Source: Kitasatospora mediocidica KCTC 9733
GTDB lineage: Bacteria > Actinomycetota > Actinomycetes > Streptomycetales > Streptomycetaceae
Length of the DNA stretch: 64,000 nucleotides
NCBI RefSeq assembly: GCF_000744225.1
Contig: NZ_JQLN01000007.1
Coordinates: 1,116,001 to 1,180,000 of the forward strand
Direction: 5' to 3'
The notes under the pieces are model-generated. The model saw only the letters and a program-made list of their open reading frames with translations. It made no database searches and was not told the origin of the DNA. How positions within the stretch are numbered: the stretch's first letter is position 1; each line of letters starts with the position of its first letter. The translations under genes were made by a program, and so were the position numbers. Shown piece by piece: positions 8,273 through 16,908 of the stretch.

Positions 8273-8617
8273 GTGGTTGCCTGGATGCAGGGCCCACTGC
8301 ACAGATCGTGGCACTGGAACGGCTACGGCGTCTACAACCTCACCAAGTTCGGGGTGAACGGCTTCACCGAGTCCCTGCGCCAGGAGGTGACGCGGCGTCA
8401 CGTACGTGTCGGCGTCCTGGAGCCGGGCGGTGTTGCCACCGAACTGGGCTCGCACAACGACCACAAGGCCGAGGTTCGCGAGGCGATCAACAGCTTCTAC
8501 GAGCAGACCGAGGTCCTCGCCCCCGAGGACATCGCCGACGGCGTCGCCTACATGGTCACCCGTCCCCGCCATGCCTCCGTCGGCGAACTGTGGATCATGC
8601 CTACCGACCAGGCCTGA
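8273..8617 (+). pseudogene. 5'-truncated short-chain dehydrogenase
   Basis: From about 8320 the frame reads as the C-terminal half of an SDR: the catalytic Tyr-x3-Lys in GVYNLTKFGVNGF, then ESLRQEV, a VLEPGGVATELG loop and a normal C-terminus. The Rossmann N-terminal half (TGxxxGxG, NNAG) is missing; upstream bases before 8320 do not encode it. It is divergent from the MmyB-like regulator, the usual place for its target gene, so a deletion seems to have removed the first ~150 codons. It could not bind NAD(P) and is almost certainly inactive. Confidence 0.8.
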
Positions 8618-8710
8618 CCGCGAACTGCGGTTAACGCCGTCGGCGACACCCGCACATCTACACCACACCACACCGGGTGCCGGACACGGTGCCTGTAAGG
8701 GAGCCCCCTC

Positions 8711-9556
8711 ATGAGCAAGGTCATTTTCATCACCGGTGCCGGACGCGGTCTGGGCACGGACATCGCCCTCCAGGCCCTCAAGGCCGGCCACCAGGTCGTC
8801 GCCACCGGCCGCCGCCCCGAAGAGGTCGAGAAGACCCTGGGCGGTCCGCAGGACAACCTGCTGGTCACCAAGCTGGACATCACCAGCCCGCAGGACGCGC
8901 AGGCGGCCGCACAGGCCGCGGTCGAGCGCTTCGGCCGCATCGACGTCCTGGTCAACAACGCCGGGAACTTCTTCGCCGGCTACTTCGAAGAGATCACCCC
9001 CGAGCAGATGCGCCAGCAGTTCGAGACGAACCTCTTCGGCCCCATGAACGTCACCCGCGCCGTCCTGCCGATCCTGCGCAAGCAGCGCGCCGGTCACATC
9101 ATCTCGCTCTCGTCCTCCGCCGGACTGATCGGCCAGGAGTTCTGCGTCGCCTACGCCGCCTCCAAGTTCGCCGTGGAGGGCTGGATGGAGTCCCTGCGCT
9201 ACGACGTGGAGCCGTACGGCATCCGCACCACGGTCGTGGAGCCCGGCTTCTTCCGGACCGAGCTGCTGGTGGACGCCTCCACCACCTGGCCCGAGCCGAC
9301 CATCGACGACTACGCAGAGCGCACCACCGCGACCATCGCGGCCTGGAAGAGCATGAACGGCCAGCAGGGCGGCGACCCCGTCAAGCTCGCCCAGGCCCTG
9401 CTGGCCCTCGCCGCCCAGGACACCCCGCCGCTGCGGTTCGTGGCCGGCGCCGACGCCATCGAGGGTGTCGAGGCCAAAGCTCAGGAACTGCTCGCTCAGG
9501 CTCGTGCCTCCCGCGAGCTGGGCGGCAATCTGGCATTCGACGACACCAACGCCTGA
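8711..9556 (+). CDS. Short-chain dehydrogenase/reductase
   Basis: A complete classical SDR of 281 aa. The cofactor motif TGAGRGLG is at residues 8-15, NNAG at 82-85, and the active site Ser~136, Tyr148, Lys152 (VAYAASK). An Arg near residue 34 (ATGRR) after the second strand suggests NADP preference. The long C-terminal part resembles SDRs acting on small alcohols or ketones, but the substrate cannot be predicted. The ribosome site AAGGGAG lies 7-8 bases before ATG 8711. It faces the aldo/keto reductase gene tail to tail and may belong to the regulon of the MmyB-like regulator at 7283. Confidence 0.9.
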   Translation: MSKVIFITGAGRGLGTDIALQALKAGHQVVATGRRPEEVEKTLGGPQDNLLVTKLDITSPQDAQAAAQAAVERFGRIDVLVNNAGNFFAGYFEEITPEQMRQQFETNLFGPMNVTRAVLPILRKQRAGHIISLSSSAGLIGQEFCVAYAASKFAVEGWMESLRYDVEPYGIRTTVVEPGFFRTELLVDASTTWPEPTIDDYAERTTATIAAWKSMNGQQGGDPVKLAQALLALAAQDTPPLRFVAGADAIEGVEAKAQELLAQARASRELGGNLAFDDTNA

Positions 9557-9619
9557 CCTGCCGCAGTTCCGTGTGCCACGCGCCGGGGCATCAGCCTCCG
9601 GTGGAGCTGGTGCTGCGGC

Positions 9620-10471
9620 TCAGTTGTCCAGGCGGCGCTTGCTGAGCCAGGCGACCATCTCGGGGTCGTGGTGGTCGAAGAACAGCGTGGTGCCGGTGTC
9701 GAGGGCGGCGATGCGGGCCATCTGGTCGTCGGTGAGCTTGAAGTCGAAGACGTCGATGTTCTGTGCCATCCGGTCGGGGTTGACCGACTTGGGGATGGTG
9801 ACGATGCCGCGCTGGATCATCCACCGGAGCACGACCTGGGCCACGGACTTGTCGTGGGCGTCGCCGATCTCGCTGAGGACAGGGTGGGTGAACAGGTCGT
9901 TCTTGCCTTCGGCGAAGCCGCCCCACGCCTGGTGCTGGACGCCGTGCTCGCGCATGAGGTCGTGGTCGGCGGTGCGTTGGTAGAACGGGTGGGTCTCGAT
10001 CTGGTTGACCTGCGGGGTGATCTCGTTGTTGAAGATCAGGTCCAGGAGGCGGTCGGGGTAGAAGTTGGCGACACCGATCGCCTTGGCCAGGCCCTCACGG
10101 TTGGCGGCCTCCATGGCGCGCCACTGTGCGTAGACGTCGCCGAAGGGCTGGTGCATCAGGTACAGGTCGACGTGGTCCAGGCCGAGCTTGGTCAGGGAAG
10201 TCTCGATGGCGCGGCGGGTGTTGTCCTGCGCGGGTGCGTCCTGGACCCAGAGCTTGGTGGTGACGAACAGGTCCTGGCGCGGGATGCCGCTGTTCTTGAT
10301 CGCCAGGCCGACGGCCTCCTCGTTGCCGTAGGCGGCGGCGGTGTCCAGCAGCCGGTAACCGACGGCCAGGGCGTCCGAGACGGCCTGCTCGGTCTTGTCC
10401 GCCGGGATCTGGTAGACGCCGAAGCCGAGGATCGGCATCTGGACGCCGTTGTTCAGGGTGACGTGCTGCAC
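9620..10471 (-). CDS. Aldo/keto reductase (2,5-diketo-D-gluconate reductase type)
   Basis: A 283-aa NADPH-dependent reductase of the AKR superfamily. The tetrad is complete: Asp43, Tyr48, Lys73 and His107 (LLDTAAAYGNE, VTTKLW, LMHQP). IPKSVNPDRMAQNIDVFDF near the C-terminus is the NADP phosphate-binding segment. These enzymes reduce aldehydes and ketones, often detoxifying reactive carbonyls. The GTG start at 10471 has AAGGAG six bases upstream. It sits just downstream of a broken CMD gene and a second AKR on the same strand, so the three were probably one transcription unit. Confidence 0.92.
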   Translation of the reverse strand: MQHVTLNNGVQMPILGFGVYQIPADKTEQAVSDALAVGYRLLDTAAAYGNEEAVGLAIKNSGIPRQDLFVTTKLWVQDAPAQDNTRRAIETSLTKLGLDHVDLYLMHQPFGDVYAQWRAMEAANREGLAKAIGVANFYPDRLLDLIFNNEITPQVNQIETHPFYQRTADHDLMREHGVQHQAWGGFAEGKNDLFTHPVLSEIGDAHDKSVAQVVLRWMIQRGIVTIPKSVNPDRMAQNIDVFDFKLTDDQMARIAALDTGTTLFFDHHDPEMVAWLSKRRLDN

Positions 10472-10511
10472 GGGTGCTCCTTGAACGGATTGGTGGTCGA
10501 GCAGATGGGGG

Positions 10512-10709
10512 TCAGTCGGTGGACTCGGTGACCGAGGCCAGGACGCCGGTGGCGCTCATGGCGGCGGGCCATACTGCGCTCGCGCGGGGACGGGTCGGGC
10601 CGCTGCCAGACGTCGGCGAGGAGCACGTCATCGGTGAGGTCGGCGAGTTTCGGGGCGTGGCGTGCTGGCGGACGAGGTCCGGGGCGACGCGCGGATTGGT
10701 GCCGGTCAT
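10512..10709 (-). pseudogene. Frameshifted, truncated carboxymuconolactone decarboxylase-like gene
   Basis: The frame opens at ATG 10709 (MTGTNPRVAPDLVRQ), overlapping the TGA of the upstream AKR (ATGA coupling). After about 17 codons the coding signal moves to another frame, which reads LADLTDDVLLADVWQRPDPS followed by PRERS. That segment matches the CMD-family core (a LTDDVLFGDVWERPGLSPRDRS-like stretch in intact proteins, from memory). The catalytic Cys-x2-Cys/His region and the rest are absent. So the gene has a frameshift near 10655 and a large 3' deletion. CMD-fold proteins include peroxidatic AhpD-like enzymes often found with AKRs and SDRs. Confidence 0.65.
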
Positions 10710-11683
10710 GAGCGCTCCATCATCCGCATGCCGGCCTCGTTGTGGGTGTCACCGGCGGCCTGGGGCAGGGCGCTCAACCGGGTCAGCTGATCCTCGGTGA
10801 GCTGGACGGCGTCGGCGGCGGCGTTCTCCTCGACCCGGGCGACACGCCGGGTGCCAGGGATGGGCGCAATGTTCTCGCCCTGGGCCAGCAGCCAGGCCAG
10901 CGCCACCTGCGCCGGGGTCGCGCCGATCTCGGTCGCGACGGCGGCGACCTGGTCGGCCAGCCGCAAGTTGTGCTCGAAGTTCTCGCCGGTGAAGCGCGGA
11001 TTGTCGGCGCGGAAGTCGTCCGGGTCGAACTGCCCGGCGGAGCGGATCGTGCCGGTCAGGAAGCCTCGCCCCAGCGGGGAGAAGGGAACGAAGCCGATGT
11101 TCAGCTCCCGCAACACCGGCAACACCCGGGCCTCGGGGTCACGGGTGAACAGCGAGTACTCCGACTGCACCGCGGTGACCGGGTGGACCGAGTGGGCGCG
11201 GCGGATGGTCTCGGGCCCGGCCTCGGACAGGCCGATGTGCCCGATCTTGCCCTGGGCCACCAGCTCGGCCAGGGCTCCGACGGTCTCCTCGATGGGTGTA
11301 CCCGGGTCGACGCGGTGCTGGTAGTAGAGGTCGATATGGTCGGTTCCCAGCCGCTTGAGCGAGCCCTCGACAGCGGCGCGGACGTTGGCCGGGCCACTGT
11401 CGGTACCCCCGGGGCGGCCGGTGTGGGAGATCAGGCCGAACTTGGTGGCGAGCACCACCTGGTCCCGGCGGCCCTTCAGGGCGCGGCCGACGAGTTCCTC
11501 GTTGGTGTAGGGGCCGTAGACCTCGGCGGTGTCGATGAAGGTGACGCCCAGCTCCAGGGCGCGGTGGATCGTGCGGATGGACTGGTCGTCGTCGGTTCCG
11601 GCGCCGGTGTAGCCGTGGGACATGCCCATCGCTCCAAGGCCGATGCGGGAGACGTCGAGGTCGCGCAGGTGGATGTGCTTCAC
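10706..11683 (-). CDS. Aldo/keto reductase (YajO/voltage-channel beta-like subfamily)
   Basis: A 325-aa aldo/keto reductase with Asp51, Tyr56, Lys81 and the YYQH histidine. The opening KHIHLRDLDVSRIGLGAMGMS and the stretch GTDSGPANVRAAVEGSLKRLG are typical of the AKR family that reduces small aldehydes with NADPH. The GTG start at 11683 lacks a clear ribosome site, but homologous proteins begin here; the frame runs open further upstream without similarity. Its stop overlaps the start of the broken CMD gene. Role in carbonyl detoxification is an inference from the family. Confidence 0.9.
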   Translation of the reverse strand: MKHIHLRDLDVSRIGLGAMGMSHGYTGAGTDDDQSIRTIHRALELGVTFIDTAEVYGPYTNEELVGRALKGRRDQVVLATKFGLISHTGRPGGTDSGPANVRAAVEGSLKRLGTDHIDLYYQHRVDPGTPIEETVGALAELVAQGKIGHIGLSEAGPETIRRAHSVHPVTAVQSEYSLFTRDPEARVLPVLRELNIGFVPFSPLGRGFLTGTIRSAGQFDPDDFRADNPRFTGENFEHNLRLADQVAAVATEIGATPAQVALAWLLAQGENIAPIPGTRRVARVEENAAADAVQLTEDQLTRLSALPQAAGDTHNEAGMRMMERS

Positions 11684-11765
11684 GGGAGGAGTCCTGTTCG
11701 TTCGCTGGTCGGGGTCGTGCGCCGGGCAGGGGCGGGTCGTGGCCTGACCGGTCCGGGAGGTGTGG

Positions 11766-11880
11766 TCACAGGGTGATGAGGGCCTTCGGGGTGCGACGAT
11801 CGGCCATGGCCCGGTAGAGGTCGCGGGTCCGGTCCAGGGCGAAGCTCTGATCGAAGACACGGGACTCACTCTCCACAGGT
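11766..11880 (-). pseudogene. C-terminal remnant of a medium-chain (zinc) alcohol dehydrogenase
   Basis: The last ~30 codons of a minus-strand frame read VFDQSFALDRTRDLYRAMAD and end ...KALITL, which matches the usual C-terminus of MDR alcohol dehydrogenases/quinone reductases (a phenylalanine-aspartate turn, then AYRAMADR-A-KALI). No cofactor or zinc-binding part is encoded upstream. It is a deletion remnant lying between the AKR and a damaged regulator. Confidence 0.6.
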
Positions 11881-12073
11881 CGATCGGCGTCGGTCGGCAG
11901 GGTGGGGCGTGTCGCAGGGACTGCTCCGTTCCGGGGGAACCTCCTGCGGTGGGCCGGGGACGAAGCTCTCCTCCAGACAACACCGCCCAGCACGCCTTCG
12001 GGGCCGCCAAGCAGACCCTGACAAGGTCCCCCACGCCCGCATGCGGCACAGCGCCCGGCCGTAGGGTCGGGGC

Positions 12074-12751
12074 ATGGACCGACGCACCGAGATCCGCGAC
12101 TTCCTCACCACCCGCCGGGCCCGCGTCACCCCCGAGCAGGCCGGCCTCAAGCCCTCCCCCCTGGAGGGAACACGCCGCGTCCCGGGCCTGCGCCCGGAGC
12201 TGTGGAACATGCTGGAGGCGATGAGCGCTGTCCCCGCCTACATCCGCAACGGCCGCCTGGACCTGCTGGCGGGCAACGCCTTCGCCCGCGCCCTGTTCGC
12301 GCCGGTCTTCGACAGCCCTGCCCGACCGGTCAACTCCGCCCGCTTCACGTTCCTGGACCCGGCCGCCGCCGAGTTCTACCCCGACTGGGACGCCGTCGCC
12401 GACCAGAACGTCGCCACCCTGCGCGCCGAAGTCGGCCGCAACCCGTACGACAAGGCCCTGTCCGACTTGATCGGTGAACTCTCCACCCGCGGCGACACCT
12501 TCCGCCAACGCTGGGCTCGACACGAAGTCCGCCGCCACCGCGCCGGCGCCAAACGCCTCAATCACCCACTGGTCGGACAGCTGACGATCAACTACGAAAC
12601 GATGGAACTCGCCGCCGACGAGGGTCTGTCCCTCGTCGTGTGTGGCGTCGTGCCCGGCAGTCGCGACGCCGACGCCCTCAATCTCCTCGCCAGCTGGAAC
12701 GCCACCGAAGCCACCCGACCGCGCTGCCGCCGGTGTTCTTCGTCGGCATGA
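12074..12751 (+). pseudogene. MmyB-like regulator lacking its helix-turn-helix
   Basis: The first 40 residues (MDRRTEIRDFLTTRRARVTP, then RRVPGLR) match the start of MmyB/XRE regulators such as the one at 7283. The text then jumps directly to PELWNMLEAMSAVPAYIRNG, the beginning of the ligand-binding domain. About 65 codons holding the DNA-binding helices (EEVAQLAGVSVDYY.. in the intact paralogue) are missing, without breaking the frame. The rest of the domain is intact until a divergent last ~10 residues. It may be a pseudogene, or a DNA-binding-dead protein that could still dimerise or bind ligand. Confidence 0.75.
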
Positions 12752-12994
12752 CGACGTTCCACACGCCGCACCTGGCAGAGACGTACGGGTCCTTCCCCCG
12801 CGGCGGCGCCACCGGTCTCCACCCCGATCCGGAGTGGGCGTTGGTGACGCTGCTCGTCCACGGCGGCGACGCCGAGGTGGGGCACCCGTGCTCGCGCCAG
12901 TGCGCCCGTGAGCGTCCGATGCGCTCGTGGGAGGCGAGGGAGCTGGCGACGTGGCGTATGCGTCAGCCTGGGGGCGCCTGGGCTCGGGGTCGCC

Positions 12995-13465
12995 TCAGAA
13001 TCCGAGCGGCGTGCCGGTGACCAGCTCGCTCTCGATGCGCAGGTACGCGCCCACGTGTTGGTGGCCCCACGGCTGCGGCCCGTCCTGGCGAAGGTCGGCG
13101 AGCCGTGTCGGGTCGGTGAGCAGATGGGATCGACCGATGACCATTACGGACCAGCCTTGGAGTGTCTGTTCGTCGAGCCGATCAACTTGGAATCCCACGA
13201 CGACGTCCTCCAGTGACGTGGCCAGCCCTGAGCCGGCCGGCAGCGGGACCACCACGGCGCCGTCGGGGTCGAGTACGAAGCACATCGGAGTGACGGCCGG
13301 CATCGCGCCCTCGGTGTGGATGAGGCGACCGGCCGCGGTCTGGCGCAGCAGATCCAAGCTCTGCACGCGGGTCCAGGTGTCACCGGACTGACCGGACGGG
13401 TCGATCGGCAGCACGCTGGGCTGCGGCGCTGACCTGGGGGCTTCAGCGGGGATCATGGGACTCAC
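12995..13465 (-). CDS. Pyridoxamine 5'-phosphate oxidase-fold flavin/F420-binding protein
   Basis: A 156-aa protein with the split-barrel PNPOx fold of the PNPOx-like/F420-binding group: LLRQTAAGRLIHTEGAMPAV near residue 40, a Val/Pro-rich strand region, DVVVGFQVDRLDEQTLQGWS and a WSVMVIGRSHLLTD strand typical of these barrels. Members bind FMN, F420 or haem and act in redox defence; the true ligand is unknown. It overlaps the upstream nitroreductase gene by 23 bases on the same strand, so the two are co-transcribed and probably translationally coupled. Starts at GTG 13465 or ATG 13456 are both possible. Confidence 0.85.
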   Translation of the reverse strand: MSPMIPAEAPRSAPQPSVLPIDPSGQSGDTWTRVQSLDLLRQTAAGRLIHTEGAMPAVTPMCFVLDPDGAVVVPLPAGSGLATSLEDVVVGFQVDRLDEQTLQGWSVMVIGRSHLLTDPTRLADLRQDGPQPWGHQHVGAYLRIESELVTGTPLGF

Positions 13466-14438
13466 CGTCCAGGACGTCGCGCGCCGGGCTGCGGGGTGTG
13501 GCTGCGCCTTCGGGCCCGTGTCCCAGGCGGATCAGCATCTGGGGGTGGCCGGGGCCGTGCTCCGGGTTGCGCAGCGACCAGCGCAGGTCGGGCCACTCCA
13601 TGGCCTGGTGCAGCAGGGATGCCTGCAAGCCGTATTCGGTGGCGAGCAGCAGGACGTGTTCGAGTGCCTGGCCTGCGCGCAGCCAGTCGGCCGGCTCGTC
13701 GTGAGCGGTGGACAGCAGGACGATGCACGGGTGGGCCTCGAAGTGGACGGGCGGCAGGTGCTCGGCGGGGCTGATGGCGGAGAAGTCCCTGACCGGCAGT
13801 CGGCCTGCGGAATCCTGCGGGCCGAGGGCTGCCACCGGAATGCCGTGCGGACCGATGTCGGCCGCGTGGATCGCGTGGCGGCTTTCGGCGCTCCGTCGGG
13901 GCTCGGTGGTGTTGCGTCGCTCGGCCTCCGCCGTCACCGCCAGCAGCCGGAGAACCTCCACATCGTCGGGCATCTCAAGTTCGGCGCCCTCCGCGCGGGC
14001 CGCAGTGGCGAGTTCGGCGAGGATCGCCGGGTCGACCGGCCGACCGGTGAAGGGGAGACGGCTGCTGTGCCGGTGCCAGATCGCTTCGTAAAGGTCCCGA
14101 TCGCCGTCCGCGACGATGCGGGTGGGGCCGGCGAGACGGAGGGCTGCCAGTAGGTCCGGTTCCGCCGGGCGGGGCAGGAGGTGCACGACCGGCTCGCAGC
14201 CCAAGTGGCGGACGGCGACCCGCAGGTTGAACACGGCCGCGCCGACGGAGATGTGAACCCCACGGCCGGCGGAGTCGGTGACCTGCAGCGCCTGTTGCGG
14301 CACGGCCCGGACCTCCAGCGTGGTCGTCTCGGGGCGGAAGCGGAAACGCCAGGGCTGGGTGTTGTGCATGGACGGCGCCGCGACTGCGGCGGAGACCAGG
14401 TGCTCCAGAGTCGCAGCGTCCAGAGTCGAGGTGAGCAT
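13443..14438 (-). CDS. Acg-like nitroreductase family protein
   Basis: A 331-aa member of the Acg branch of the FMN-binding nitroreductase fold. The N-terminal AAPSMHNTQPWRFRF motif, ISVGAAVFNLRVAV and the C-terminal LLHQAMEWPDLRW stretch are typical. In Mycobacterium tuberculosis, Acg proteins (Rv2032, Rv3131) belong to the DosR dormancy regulon; they are thought to sequester FMN rather than reduce nitro compounds, because a lid blocks the substrate site. GGAGGAGG lies just upstream of ATG 14438. A candidate OsdR/DosR-type operator at 14516 lies in the promoter region shared with the divergent CBS gene. Paralogue at 50584. Confidence 0.9.
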   Translation of the reverse strand: MLTSTLDAATLEHLVSAAVAAPSMHNTQPWRFRFRPETTTLEVRAVPQQALQVTDSAGRGVHISVGAAVFNLRVAVRHLGCEPVVHLLPRPAEPDLLAALRLAGPTRIVADGDRDLYEAIWHRHSSRLPFTGRPVDPAILAELATAARAEGAELEMPDDVEVLRLLAVTAEAERRNTTEPRRSAESRHAIHAADIGPHGIPVAALGPQDSAGRLPVRDFSAISPAEHLPPVHFEAHPCIVLLSTAHDEPADWLRAGQALEHVLLLATEYGLQASLLHQAMEWPDLRWSLRNPEHGPGHPQMLIRLGHGPEGAATPRSPARDVLDGESHDPR

Positions 14439-14515
14439 GAGAGCCTCCTCCGCCGGCGGAAGAGGGAGTTCCTCCTCCCACTGCTCATCGTGCGCGCGGC
14501 AGGCGTATGTACGCG

Positions 14516-14531
14516 GGGGCCGACCGGCCCC
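14516..14531. promoter_or_regulatory. Island palindrome (candidate OsdR/DevR-type operator)
   Basis: GGGGCCGACCGGCCCC, matching the best sites of the window (GGGACCGAYCGGCCCT) at 14 of 16 positions. It is 78 bases upstream of the nitroreductase start and between divergent genes. A weaker half-conserved copy (CCGAGCGGCCCT) is at 14542-14553. Confidence 0.6.
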
Positions 14532-14692
14532 GCCTTCCGCGCCGAGCGGCCCTGTTCGCTCCGTCTGTCATCGGCGCAGAGTGGTTCTCGGGGACGACCA
14601 GGAGGTTGCGCCTCCTCCGCGAGCAGCACTGACCCGCACACCGGGGAGGGAAGCAGGACGAGGACGAGGACGAGGACGAGGAGGCGATCGCC

Positions 14693-15475
14693 GTGTCCCG
14701 ACAGTCGAACGGACGGACCAGGCCCACCGACAGCACCGAGAGCCTCAAGACAAGGCACTACCGGGCCGACGAGCCATCGAGCCCACCGAGCGAGCTCCCG
14801 CACCGGACTCGGGTGAGCGAGGTGATGTCCCGCCAGGTCGTCGCGGTCGATCCCCGGGCAGGTTTCGCCGTGGTCGTCTCCGCCCTCCAGGAGCACCACC
14901 ACGACATGCTGCCCGTGGTCGACCGGGAGCGGCACGTGATGGGCATGGTCTGCGCCTCCGACCTGCTCACCAAGCTCGCAGTCCAAGCCCTGCCGGCCCG
15001 GGCCATGCTGTGGGAGTCCCGAAACGCGCGGACGATCCGGCGCAAGGCGGCCGGCGTCGAGGCCGGTGAACTCATGAGCACGCCGGTCGTGACGGTCGGC
15101 GAGCGGACGACCGTGGAGCAGGCGGCCCTGCTGGCGTTGCGACACCGCGTCCACCACCTGCCGGTGGTCGACTCCCAACGGCGGCTCACCGGGATCGTAT
15201 GCCTGTGCGACCTGCTGAAAGTCCTACGACGCGACGACGCCGCCGTCCGTGCCGAGGTCGAGGTGGTCGCCCTCGCACCCGACCTCGGCACGGTGGCCTC
15301 GACCCTGCGGGTGGGCTGCGTCCATGGCCGGGTCGCCCTGGAGGCCCGCACCGTCCACCACCACCAAGCCGACCAACTGCTGCACCGCGTACGGGCCGTC
15401 GAGGGCGTCGTCAGCGTCGCCGACGACCTGCGCTGGGAGATCGAGGACGAGGGACTGGCCGGTCCCCAAACCTGA
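14693..15475 (+). CDS. Tandem CBS-domain protein with BON-like C-terminus
   Basis: A 260-aa cytoplasmic protein with two CBS domains (residues ~40-98 starting VSEVMSRQVVAVDP, and ~122-178 starting AGELMSTPVVTVGE) followed by a BON-like module (~185-255). CBS pairs bind adenine nucleotides and act as energy sensors; free-standing CBS-BON proteins recur in actinobacterial stress islands. The first ~40 residues are polar and low-complexity. The start is GTG 14693; the upstream purine-rich GA-repeat (AGGACGAGGACGAGG) may supply the ribosome site. Divergent from the nitroreductase. Paralogues at 45160, 45887 and 51594. Confidence 0.87.
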   Translation: MSRQSNGRTRPTDSTESLKTRHYRADEPSSPPSELPHRTRVSEVMSRQVVAVDPRAGFAVVVSALQEHHHDMLPVVDRERHVMGMVCASDLLTKLAVQALPARAMLWESRNARTIRRKAAGVEAGELMSTPVVTVGERTTVEQAALLALRHRVHHLPVVDSQRRLTGIVCLCDLLKVLRRDDAAVRAEVEVVALAPDLGTVASTLRVGCVHGRVALEARTVHHHQADQLLHRVRAVEGVVSVADDLRWEIEDEGLAGPQT

Positions 15476-15621
15476 CACCACCGAGTGACGTGGCGCCAGA
15501 GCGTAAGCGAGGGGGCTCTCACCGGGCCGCAGGAGTAGCAGGAGTAGTGGGGGCGCGTGGCAGGCGCTCCGGGCCGGGGGAATCCCGTCCCGGGCGCACG
15601 CGCACAGTCTCCTGGCGGTTC

Positions 15622-16665
15622 TCAGGTACGGAACAGGGCGACCTTGAGCGCGCCGTTCGCTCCGGCGTCCGCGAAGACGTCGTACGCCTCCTGCATCTCG
15701 TCGAGGCCGAACCGGTGGGTGACCAGCTCGGAGACGTCGAGTCGGCCGGCGGCCACCATGTCGAGGAGCAGGGGGGTGCTGCTGGTGTCGACCAGGCCCG
15801 TGGTGATGGTGACGTCCCTGATCCAGAGGTCCTCCAGGTGGAGGGTGGCGGGCTTCCCGTGCACGCCGACGTTGGCGACCCGGCCGCCGGGGCGGACCAC
15901 ACGGGTGCACAGTTCGAAGGTCTCGGGCACGCCGACGGCCTCGATCGCCACGTCGACGCCACGGCCGTCACGGCTCAGGGCGCGGACCGCCTCCTCGGTG
16001 GCCTCGGCCGAGGTGAGCGCGATGTCGGCGCCTGCGCGCTTGGCGGCGTCCAGGCGGCTGGGCGCCAGGTCGACGGCGATGATCCGGGCGGGGCTGTAGA
16101 GCCGGGCGGTGGTGATCGCGGCCAGCCCGATCGGCCCGGCCCCGACGACTGCCACGGTGTCGCCGGGTTCGACCTGCCCCTTGCGGACGCCGACCTCGTA
16201 GGAGGTGGGCAGGATGTCGGCGAGCAGCAGCGCGGTCTCGTCGCTCACCCCGGCGGGGAGCCGGTGGAGGGAGTTGTCGGCGAAGGGGGTGCGAACGTAC
16301 TCGGCCTGCGTGCCGTCGATCAGATGGCCGAGGATCCAGCCTCCGCCGCCTGTGCACTGGCCGTAAGTCGCCGTCCGGCAGTAGGCACAGCGCCCGCACG
16401 CGGAGATGCAGGAGACCAGGACGCGGTCGCCTTCCTTCAGCGTCCGCACGGCCGCCCCCGTCTGCACGACCGTGCCCACGGCTTCGTGGCCCAGGACGCG
16501 GCCGTCGGTCACCTCCGGGACGTCGCCCTTGAGGATGTGCAGGTCGGTGCCGCAGATGGTCACGGCATCCACGCGGACGATCGCGTCCTCGGCGTCCTGG
16601 ATCACCGGGTCGGGGACGTCGCCCCAGGTGCGGCGTCCGGGGCCGTGATAGGTGAGGGCCTTCAT
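15622..16665 (-). CDS. Zinc-dependent alcohol dehydrogenase
   Basis: A 347-aa medium-chain dehydrogenase. Catalytic zinc ligands Cys38 and His60-Glu61 and the structural zinc cysteines Cys90, 93, 96 and 104 are all present; GAGPIG is the NAD-binding loop. It probably oxidises alcohols or reduces aldehydes with NAD(P), helping to reset redox balance when respiration is limited. I recall a similar dehydrogenase in the Osd stress regulon of S. coelicolor. The promoter region carries a near-perfect copy of the island palindrome, 71 bases upstream. ATG 16665 is used as start. Confidence 0.92.
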   Translation of the reverse strand: MKALTYHGPGRRTWGDVPDPVIQDAEDAIVRVDAVTICGTDLHILKGDVPEVTDGRVLGHEAVGTVVQTGAAVRTLKEGDRVLVSCISACGRCAYCRTATYGQCTGGGGWILGHLIDGTQAEYVRTPFADNSLHRLPAGVSDETALLLADILPTSYEVGVRKGQVEPGDTVAVVGAGPIGLAAITTARLYSPARIIAVDLAPSRLDAAKRAGADIALTSAEATEEAVRALSRDGRGVDVAIEAVGVPETFELCTRVVRPGGRVANVGVHGKPATLHLEDLWIRDVTITTGLVDTSSTPLLLDMVAAGRLDVSELVTHRFGLDEMQEAYDVFADAGANGALKVALFRT

Positions 16666-16735
16666 GTCAGATCACTCTCCTGGCGTGTGGCGGCGGCTGA
16701 CATCTCCAGGCTCCCGCTGCCCGTCCGGTCGGCAC

Positions 16736-16751
16736 AGGGCCGATCGGTCCC
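16736..16751. promoter_or_regulatory. Island palindrome (candidate OsdR/DevR-type operator)
   Basis: AGGGCCGATCGGTCCC, the exact reverse complement of the motif at 45057 (GGGACCGATCGGCCCT). It lies 71 bases upstream of the alcohol dehydrogenase start, between that gene and the divergent chrA. Confidence 0.7.
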
Positions 16752-16908
16752 GGAGGGGTGGGCCTCAGGGGGTAACGCCGCTGCCGCTCCAGGTGCAGTG
16801 GGGTGTGGTCCAAGGGTTCGAGCCGCGGGAGGAGGCGGGACGGTGCTCTTCGTTCAGCCCGTGCCTGTAGGGTCGCGCCGCTGTGTGGGCCGGCGAGGAG
16901 AACGCAAC

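Noticed and set aside
12752..12994. Reading MTTFHTPHLAETYGSFPRGG and on after the damaged MmyB-like gene
   Set aside because: Looks protein-like for about 40 residues but has no stop-to-start structure, ribosome site or family; possibly part of another remnant.
14640..14690. GGACGAGGACGAGGACGAGGA repeat as a CRISPR or microsatellite element
   Set aside because: A short simple repeat of six-base units serving probably as part of the ribosome site region; no CRISPR-like spacers here or elsewhere in the window.
15199..16908. Long in-frame extension upstream of chrA
   Set aside because: Overlaps the CBS and alcohol dehydrogenase genes and is Gly/Arg-rich; the GTG at 16909 with a good ribosome site is the real start.
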